This document shows positions 54,888-63,007 of a stretch of 63,007 nucleotides of DNA, piece by piece (within the stretch, counting starts at the first letter, position 1; every line of letters starts with the position of its first letter). The DNA comes from Chara braunii (Eukaryota > Streptophyta > Charophyceae > Charales > Characeae). Location of the stretch: NCBI GenBank assembly GCA_003427395.1, contig BFEA01000284.1:1778496-1841502 (forward strand), read 5' to 3'. The notes beneath the pieces are model-generated. The model did no database searches. It was not told the origin of the DNA and saw only the letters and a program-made list of their open reading frames with translations. The position numbers were made by a program, and so were the translations under genes.

Positions 54888-54986
54888 CAGCCCGTACGTA
54901 CGGAGGTCCCCGGGCAGACCTCCGTACGTACGGGCGTTCGGGGTCCCGTACGGGGTCCGAACCTGACGACGTTCGGCCCCCGCCAA
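54888..54986. repeat. GC-rich island with an 18-bp perfect inverted repeat
   Basis: CCCGTACGTACGGAGGTC (54891-54908) and its complement (54917-54934) flank CCCGGGCA. GGCGTTCGGGGTCCCGTACG and GACGTTCGGCCC follow. It lies in a strongly AT-rich setting. Confidence 0.8.
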
Positions 54987-55508
54987 AAATTATTTCAGGG
55001 CCTAAAACTAATTATTGTTTTCGGAATGCTTTTTTTGTGAGTTCTCTATGACGTGAGGTACATGCCTGCAAATTTTCAATTCATTTGGCTAAGCCAAATA
55101 AGAATTAAAAATCGTCAAAGATGGCGGTGTAAAAACGTGCTCGCCCAAGTATTTTTTCACTTTTTACTTTTTGTTTTCACTTTAGTTCGGGGTCTAAGCA
55201 ATTTTTTTATTTTTTGAATTATTTTTAGTGGGTTTTGTATTATGTGGAATACACATCTGAAAATTTTCAGGGCATTTGGCTATGCCAAAAAGGAAATAAA
55301 AATCACCAAAGATGGTGGTATCGAAAACATGCTCGCGCATTCACTAAATTTAATTTTCTTTTTCTTTTTCTTTTTATTATTATTAGTATTTGTTTTCCAT
55401 ATTTTATTTTTATTTCAAATTTGGTAAGAAATGTAATGCTCAAGCAAATCTTGTTTAATTTATTTTTCTCAATAACATATCTTTTTTTTATATGTTTTTG
55501 ATTTTTTT

Positions 55509-55625
55509 TTTTTTTTTTTTTTGGGTCCGCGTTCAGCCCGAATGGCCGAACGCATCCCCAAGGGGTCCCATACGTTCGGGCGTTCGGGTTCGGGCGTTCG
55601 GCCCGTCCCGAATGCCTGTTACCCT
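55509..55625 (-). repeat. Poly(A)-tailed GAACG-rich island, copy A
   Basis: On the minus strand: CGGGACGGGCCGAACGCCCG, AACCCGAACGCCCGAACG, GGGATGCGTTCGG, GCTGAACGCGGACCC, then a poly(A) run (poly(T) at 55509-55522 on the plus strand). It matches the copy at 61386-61515. Confidence 0.7.
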
Positions 55626-58600
55626 GGTCATATGCATATTTGAACCCGTTTTTTGTGAATATATTTGAAATCATAGTTCAACTTGTTAGAGTTTAAAATT
55701 GATATTTTGTGATAGTGAAACTGTAAGTTTTTTAACATCACCTTTTACAATCCAAATCACACTTCAAATATTCAGTCAGCATAATTTTTTTTATATTTTT
55801 CAATCTCTCGTGAGTTAACTATATATATGAAAGAAATTCAGTTATACATGAGTTGCTTAAACCACAATTCCCCCCACCAATTTGAAAGATGACATTCCAT
55901 CGAGTTAAGGGCGTAAAAGGTGGGAGGGCGGTGACCGTTTTGGAGTTTGGTACAACTGAGACTTTACTTGGTGGGAGGACCAACCGGTTCGTAAGAATGA
56001 GCGGAATAAAAGGTTTACTACTCGTAACAAAAACGTTTTCTGAAGGTTTGACGAAGTTGGTTAGGGAGCGGATCGAAAGTAAAAAAATGGAAAAAAAAAA
56101 AACGGTATATTATTGACACCACACAGACTCCCCCCGACAACAGCCGAAGGAACTGAAGATGGCAACGTATCTTTTCATGTTATAGCAGATAATTCATTCT
56201 CATTTTGCACATTTTGATAATAGTAGATTGTGACCATATTTATTTATTTATTGCATATAATGAGTAATGGAGCAAGGTTGTTTTCCACATGGGGTCTCAC
56301 TCCACTACTATCGACAAACACAAAACGATAAAGAATTTTTTGCTAAAACATGAAAAAATACACTGTCATTATTTTTTTTTTTATCTTGTGCATATCGAGA
56401 GTACTAGAATGAGAATGATAAATACATCACATGTGAATCAAGATTCGTTATTCCAAGATTCACAACAGAGTTACCGTGAGCATACATGAAATATATCGGA
56501 GTCATATTTTAGGTCTCATATGATAATCCTTATTTTTTTATATGGGTAACTTCAATAAAGTTACAAAAACGAGTTATAAATTATACTTGCATTGTACGGT
56601 AAGATACAGTTTGCAATTACACTTGAGATACCCTACATGACTATAAAGTTCAGTTGTATATATTATCCAAAGTACAATTCGAAACTGTATTTTACCCCCA
56701 CCTGCAATTATAACTAACTTTTATAATTTCCTTGTTGTTTTTTCTTTTTTCTTTTAGTTTTTATTGAAAGTTATCATTATTTTCAATTTTGAAAATAAGG
56801 AGAATCACCGCGGGGAGTCCTGGTGGTATTATCTCAAGAAACGAATGACAAAACAACTAAAGAAAAAAAAAGAACTTCAAAAAATCATTGCCTATTATTA
56901 TCTGCATCTCAGGACTGAGCCCCTCAAGTGCAACTACTGGTATGACACAAACCGATTTTATTATGTGACATACCGTTCCCCCTGATTCTTTTAGGGCGAT
57001 GAGAGTGGTGGTTCAAACTCACCCTCATAGAAGAGATGCAGACTAATTCTTGAATATCTTCAACATATATAATATAATAAATAAAATTTGAAGACTAGCT
57101 AATCAAATCGATTCGATTTTGACTACCTTTTAAATTGAACTTCCTGTTGGCTCGATTTGGAACATTTGGTTTTATCTAAATCGATTTGAGTTTGTCGAAA
57201 ATTTTACAAAACTTGTAGCAATCAAGTTTTAACTTTTCTCATGATATTTTAATATTTGTGTATTCCGAATATTGTTTAAAGTATGATTGATTTAATTTAA
57301 TATGGTTCTACAAACAACTAATTATTTTATACACTATCTTTCTAAAGTGTATATATGTATGCATTTTTTTTCAACTACAATCTATTTGGTTCGATGTGGT
57401 TAATTGTCATAATTTTCCTTCTAAGTTATGTATTATGGGTAAAGAATTATGATAATTTATATTTTCAAGCTTTATTGGAAAATTTATAGTATATCAACAT
57501 CACTTTGTACTCAAGAGATCAACGTGCAAAGAAACAAATAACGTTAATATTCGATTAACTCTTTAACCACGTATACCTATAACGTAATGAAACAAACAAA
57601 CACCCTCAATTGATCTATCTTGCAAATAAATAATTTTCGTGCATAGATCAATAGCTCAATAAGATATGGTCATCAAAGCGGTGAAAGTCCTTCAGGTAAA
57701 AAAAAATTGTGCCTCGAGACAACTTGTCCTGTTGTAGGGAATTGCGAAAGATACGATTAGAGCATTTGTCCAGAGTGACTCACACCCTGATGACACATGC
57801 TTCTCGTTTTTTGCAGATGATGTAGAATAATTTGTTATGTCAAAGTTCTCTTTTTTTGAATACTCATGCTTAACGAGGCCGATAGGACCCTTTTTTAGAA
57901 TACGAGAGTCAACGTGCTTAGCAATAGGTATAAAATCTTAGCTTAGAGTAATGTGTATATTTCATTAAACATTCATTGACTCACCCTGAGGCTGAATTCA
58001 AACAATCTATCAAGAATAGGTATGCATGTATATATGTATGAGGGGGGGGAAAAAACATATGCTTAGCAAACGTTTTTATTTTTATTTTTTTTATTAATTA
58101 AACAAATAAAATTACTACTATCAAAACGATATAAATTTATTTAATTGAACATATAATTAGTTATTTAATCAAATAAATTTATCAATTAAATAACTATATC
58201 AATCCAACAATTGAATCAATTAAATAAGTCAAACACGAAATCAATAAATAAATCATGCAATTAATTAATCAGTCAAACCATATGTGTCACTGTATTTTTG
58301 TGTGTATATGTAAGAAAAAAAAAACATTATGAGAGAGGAGTGTGTTTGATAACATATATCACGCGTTGATTGTTCGTAATTGTAATGACGAAAAAATACA
58401 GGGGTTATCAAAGTTGCAACTCCTCAAGCATCCGCAAACACAACACGTGTTGCCGATAATGAAGGTTGAGAAAGAAAAGGAGGTGCATAAGGTTTTTTTT
58501 TCTGGTCTCGGTGATCATGTTTTTTTTTTTTTTTTTTTTTTGAGAGAGAGAGAGAGAGAGATGGTAATAGATGAAGTTCCACACACATACACGCATTAGT

Positions 58601-59644
58601 AAAAACGAGGGGTAAATCTTCAAATAAAATTAATCATCAAATGAAAAATCTTACTTAACAAACCATGAGAACCTCATCAGCAATACCATAAATTTATAAG
58701 TGGTGTTCTTAGTCCACTTTCACTTATCAATATTGTTTTGCCTACAGTTATCACTACTGAATACGTGAAGGTAATTGATGTCAATCTATCGAATAGGGGG
58801 AAAACACAATTCTCAACACAAGGTTCTATTTTACACCTTTGATTGAATTATGGAGTAATTTGTTTATTTCGTACCCCTTCAAATACGACTCGATAAGGGG
58901 GTGACCAGTTCATTAAGTGATAATGTATTTGTGTTTTTGTTATTTTCAAAAAAAAAACATATCTAAGTAATATAATGTATTACTCCAGTAAACAAGGTAT
59001 TTTATAAACAAGTATACGATCTTCTTATGCATAACATCTGCTTTTGAGATGAAACGACAATTATGACTCAACATATAAAAAAATCATTGCAGAGTCCTAC
59101 AATATGTGAGGCTATGGAAAAAAACAGTCACCGTTGTACTGGTTTTTGTAATACGACATGAAAATTTCATTCCTACGTTGTGGCCATATAATAAATCAGC
59201 CAAAGCATCAATTAGTTGGTAGACCCATGCCTTTTGTGAGATGATTCATTCTCATCACCACCTCTCTCTTTCTCTCTCCAATAACGATTGTTTTATATCT
59301 TTGACACTATACCGGTTTTTGTTATACGACCAAAGAATCTCATTGATACATGGTAAATCACTTAAAACACCAATTAGTTGGTAGGTTAATACATTTTGAG
59401 GAAAAAAAAAATGATGATTTTTTTTTTCCCTCTCTCTCTAATAACCATCTATTTATAACTTTATCAATATTTTTGTCTCTCTAAAAATATGTGATTTATT
59501 TTTTTTTCACACCAATTGGTTATCAACAATAAGAAAAATATAACCTTAACGCATCCGCTTTTATCTCTCTAACCGTTAATCGAAGCTTAATGTTTATCGA
59601 TATTTGTTATGCGTGTTGTTGCACATAAAACATTTTCTTCTCTT

Positions 59645-59675
<31 letters not shown>

Positions 59676-61385
59676 ACTCTTACGCTCACTGAACCGATTG
59701 CGTGTTTAGCACCCCCGAATTTTTTTGTCTCTCACTTTGATAACAACCACTTCCACCACTTTAAAACAACCTTTTGAAACGTAATTATTTATACCAACCT
59801 TGTGCCTGACAAAAAAAATAATTGTGCCATTTATTTATGTAGTTTGTCGCATATAAATATAGTCGGTAAATAATTCAAAGGGTGTAAATTTTATGCTTAC
59901 TTTAGGATATGTCATGTGCTATACTAGGCATGACGTAACTCGTCATTCATCAAATGTGTCTTCTATGAGAGTTCAACTAATGATGATATATTAAAGATAA
60001 GTAAAAAGTCTGTAAACTTTATGGAAATCATTTGTTATATATTATGAATCATGCTGAAATGAAAGAGAAGTAGTTAGCGGAGACCTTAATTTTCAATGTT
60101 TTTTTAGGTTCATTATAACAAATGTCCCACATATTTTAAGTAATATTTATCACCAATCCATAAATCGAACACCAAATAAACCAACATAAAAAAATAAGAA
60201 AATGGATCAAAGTCAGCTTACACCTCAAGGCAAAAAGTGTTTTCTTGCAAAATTTGCTTTTTTTTGAAAGGCTAGCCACTTAGAGACGTTATTTCATGAG
60301 AGACCAACTCCCAAAGAAAGATCGCAACAACGACAAAAAAATGGCACAGTGAAACTCCAACAAAAACGACGACCTTGTGATGGGCAAACTAAGATCATAG
60401 TCTCAACAAAACAATCAACTCTCCTATTTTCTTATTATACATAAACTATATGACATTATCAAATTGAATTCACAGAGGAAAAACGGTAGGGCAAACCGAC
60501 AATCAATCCTCCTACATAAGAGCAATAAGTGTTGGTCAGGGTTTCTTCAACCAGACGGAAGAAGGCGTGCCAATGTTCACCATATATTTTAATTCTCGAC
60601 TTGTCGGTGGACAAGAACCGAACCGATGCTCCCCATAATGGATATTTAGTCATAACCATATTGACCTGTTTTTATTTATTTTTGTTAAATTAAAATTTTA
60701 TGGGTTGACTAAAATAGTCATTCCCAAGATCTTCATAAATAAAAAATTTTACATCTACAGACCTTGAAAAAAAAAAAAAGGCAAAATAAATAAATAAATC
60801 CTTGAATGCATTTTTCAATGCTGGGGGGTTTAACCTTGGGCTCAAAACTGGGGGTCTCTATTAACCGCTTGTGAAATGAAGTTGAAAATTTATAGCAATT
60901 GTCACAAAATGACGCCTTTCAACACATTTGGAACCACTAATATATTTTTTATATTAAGGAATGATCATCACATTGTGCAGTTGCATCCATTGTTTTGGTA
61001 ATAAAATTTTCCTAAACACTAATGGTATTTAAAGGGATTCATATACAACTTTAGGTATATAAATCTCATCAACTCATATTTCACTACCTAATAAATGAGA
61101 AAAATGATAGTTATGATGAAAATTATAAAATCAATCTATGACCGTAATTAAAAAAATGAGTTTTTCACATTGTACAACATTATTTTTCTGTCGAAAAGAA
61201 AAAAAACATATTGTATCATACAAGAGTATCTCTAATATTACATAATAATGGGCATCAAAGTTGATCAAATAACTTTCATTAATCTAAATTTGAAATTAAT
61301 TCTTTTTAAAGCTGTATCTCGAATAAAAAGAGAAAGAGTGAGAGAAAGATAATGCACGAAAACTTAATATTATATATACGTATAT
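55626..61385. other. AT-rich stretch without recognisable genes
   Basis: Long A/T-rich sequence with (GA)n at 58542-58560, (TG)n at 59648-59673 and an ATTAAATAA-rich zone at 58070-58270. The short frames present (for example 55889-56116 and 56764-56985) have no family signature. No RNA gene is seen. Confidence 0.45.
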
Positions 61386-61515
61386 AGGGTTGTCGGTGCC
61401 GGGACGGACCGAACTCCTGAACCTGAACGCCTGAACGTTCCGCATCCCCTCTCGAAGTGTTCGGTTGTTTCGCTGAACGTGGACCCCCCCCTATAAAAAA
61501 AAAAAAAAAAAAAAC
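61386..61515 (+). repeat. Poly(A)-tailed GAACG-rich island, copy B
   Basis: GTGCCGGGACGGACCGAACT, CCTGAACCTGAACGCCTGAA, CGCATCCCCTCTCG and GCTGAACGTGGACCCC are followed by an A run (about 61496-61514). Same order as copy A on the opposite strand. Confidence 0.7.
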
Positions 61516-61799
61516 GAATTCCAAAAAATCTGAAAATAGCCCTAACCCTTAAGCAACATTGACCGTGAGGGGAGACCGGTGTTCCGCTGCGCGCCAGAAT
61601 CCATTTGAAGTTTTGATGCGGGCCGGCGGATGAAGACGATCGAGGGAGGGGGGGCGTGAAGAGCGGTGCACGTACCGAATTGTTCACAGCGCGCAAGAAG
61701 ACGAGAGAGCACGCCCACGGGGCCCAGCGGTGGAGCGCGTCGATGCGAGGGAATATCTAGAAGCGCCCGCTGTGGATAGCAAGAAAGTGTCGTTTTGTG

Positions 61800-62040
61800 G
61801 CCCGCCCCCATTTTTTAATTTTGTTTCGTTTTTTTTTTTTTTTTTTTCCTCCTTCTTTTTTTTTTTTTTTTCATCTCTGTTTTTGGCGGTTTCGTTTTTT
61901 TTTTTGCCGTTTTCGCGCGGGCGGAGACAAAAACAAAAGTGGGCGGGAAAACGAAAAAAAAGTTGGAGGACCCGCCCGCATGCACACACACACGCACACT
62001 TGCACGCGCACTCCGTCGTGCCCGCCCCCCCCCCCCCCCC
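61800..62040. repeat. Poly(T), CA-type and poly(C) low-complexity sequence
   Basis: T runs at 61829-61872, CACACACACGCACACTTGCA at 61984-62003 and a poly(C) run at 62026-62041. Frames here are artefacts. Confidence 0.85.
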
Positions 62041-62092
62041 CACACTAATATATATATATTATCTTAGTAACTATTAGTATTTGAAGCTTACT

Positions 62093-62185
62093 CATACTGG
62101 TTGTGGTCGGGTTGGGGTTTGAACCCACACACAAATTTTGAAACACCCAATTGTCGATGAGATAACCGCTCAGGTGGACTGGGTC
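62093..62185 (-). repeat. tRNA-like SINE head
   Basis: The minus strand shows CACCTGAGCGGTTATCTCAT as a D-arm-like segment and GTGTGGGTTCAAACCCCAAC as a clear T-arm with B box. The anticodon region is degenerate. A tRNA-derived SINE or tRNA relic. Confidence 0.45.
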
Positions 62186-62846
62186 CCTGTCTGCTTTTAG
62201 GGACTGCTTTCTTTCGAAGTGTATCCGACGTCAGGCTGCTGGCACGTCAGGATGTGCCAGTCTGTCCGAACCCTAACGTTGCACAGTGTGGCAGGCGGGT
62301 CCAGTCCTGCAATTTCCAAGCGCCAGCTTTGACGATTTTTCGTGCTCAAAGTAATTATAATTAATCAAAAGATCTGAAATTTTCAGATCCTGTAGATTAG
62401 TTTACGCTCTTTCTAGAAACAATATTAGAAAAATAAAAAATACACCGTGAAATAAACGTCTCGCCGATTCGTTGTGTTTTCGTTTTTTACCGCCCTACGA
62501 CGTGTGGGCCAACGGAGAAAGTACCCCAACTTCCATGATTTTTAGCGTTGAGAAGAAAAACTCAAATCCGTTGAACATTTACGAGTCCGTAGGTTTGATC
62601 TCAATCTTTCCACGAAAAATGTAAAAAAAAAAAAAAACACGTTTAAACCACAAAATAAATGTCGTGCCAAATGGTCTCATTTCCCATTCTTGACACTTTA
62701 CCTTTATTTTATTTTTTTAACAAGTGCTCTAGTCTATTCGTGGGGAGCAACACATGCTGGGAACTGGGCCCAGCGTCCCATATCGAATTGTAAAGATCAT
62801 TGAGAATATTTGAGATCGTTTGAGATCATTTGAGATACCGGGGTGA
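62186..62846. other. AT-rich spacer, nothing recognised
   Basis: No coding or RNA signature. TTTGAGATC.TTTGAGAT short repeats lie at 62806-62836. Confidence 0.4.
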
Positions 62847-63007
62847 TTAAACCACCAGAACTTATGCCATATATCGGTCGCGGGCCTTCTCCGTTAACAC
62901 GCCACATCCTTAGGGGATCGGCCAAAGGAAGATCCGGTCGTTGCTGAATGGTCGGGCCCCGATTCATTCGGCATGATGCAAAAGAAAAAGAAGAAAGAAA
63001 GAAAAAA
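62847..63007 (+). repeat. Terminal repeat of the TTAA-ACCACCAG family, copy 2
   Basis: TTAAACCACCAGAACTTATG is followed by TATCGGTCGCGGGC, GGGGATCGGCCAAAGGAAGA, TCCGGTCGTTGCTGAATGG and TCGGGCCCCGATTC. It parallels 44817-44965 block by block. The window ends inside it. Confidence 0.6.

Noticed and set aside
62026-62041. Telomere-like or G-quadruplex element
   Set aside because: It is a plain poly(C) run next to CA repeats, with no telomere repeat units.

Overview
This is a nuclear window from a streptophyte, most likely a charophyte green alga close to Chara. That placement is an inference. It rests on a protein of the plant LPA1 / 2-phosphoglycerate-kinase-like family, a 92-residue ribosomal protein eL43, plant-type U6 relics, a mitochondrial cox3 relic with a plant-like reading frame, Ty3/gypsy chromovirus remains and PIF/Harbinger-like remains. 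Only two genes look intact: the LPA1-like gene (12329-16078, minus) and eL43 (51504-51782, minus). Almost everything else is transposon debris, simple repeats or sequence I cannot assign.

Layout. 1-2.5 kb: broken integrase and chromodomain end of a Ty3/gypsy element, followed by a polypurine tract and a probable 3' LTR. 3.4 kb: U6 scrap. 4280-9067: a 4.8 kb element with 21-bp terminal inverted repeats (TIRs) and a TCA target duplication; it contains tandem repeats and a broken gene (7.3-7.8 kb) that shares a domain with one at 35 kb. 9.1-9.3 kb: a U6 pseudogene joined to the 3' half of an organelle-like tRNA. 12.3-16.1 kb: the LPA1-like gene. 18.6-21 kb: one end of a second element with the same TIR, a 205-bp MITE with TTAA flanks, and a broken unknown gene. 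21.6-23.7 kb: an array of hairpins, partly a 91-bp tandem repeat, with paired substitutions in the stems. 24-28 kb: simple repeats and tRNA-like SINE pieces. 28.8-37.6 kb: a nested transposon zone with broken transposon proteins, a Harbinger-type DDE transposase relic on the minus strand and a 1.6 kb direct duplication, cut off at 37.6 kb by a second Ty3/gypsy remnant (to 39.4 kb). 41.0-41.5 kb: a RING-finger reading frame carrying an assembly duplication. 43.1-43.2 kb: a cox3 NUMT. 44.4-50.5 kb: tandem and purine-rich repeats. 51.5 kb: eL43. 52.6-63 kb: a very AT-rich tail without recognisable genes, holding small GC-rich poly(A)-tailed islands.

Two assembly faults matter to anyone using this window. 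At 49957-50183 there is an N gap, a 95-bp copy of sequence from 54826-54920, a Tn5/Nextera mate-pair junction adapter (50063-50100) and a second copy of 49874-49956. At 41193-41323 a 65-bp overlap was left unmerged on either side of a single N.

I see no operon-like or pathway-like cooperation among these genes. The two host genes are independent housekeeping or metabolic loci within a repeat-rich region. The least explained features are the hairpin array (22.4-23.7 kb), the TTAA/ACCACYAGTACC terminal family and the GAACG-rich islands.
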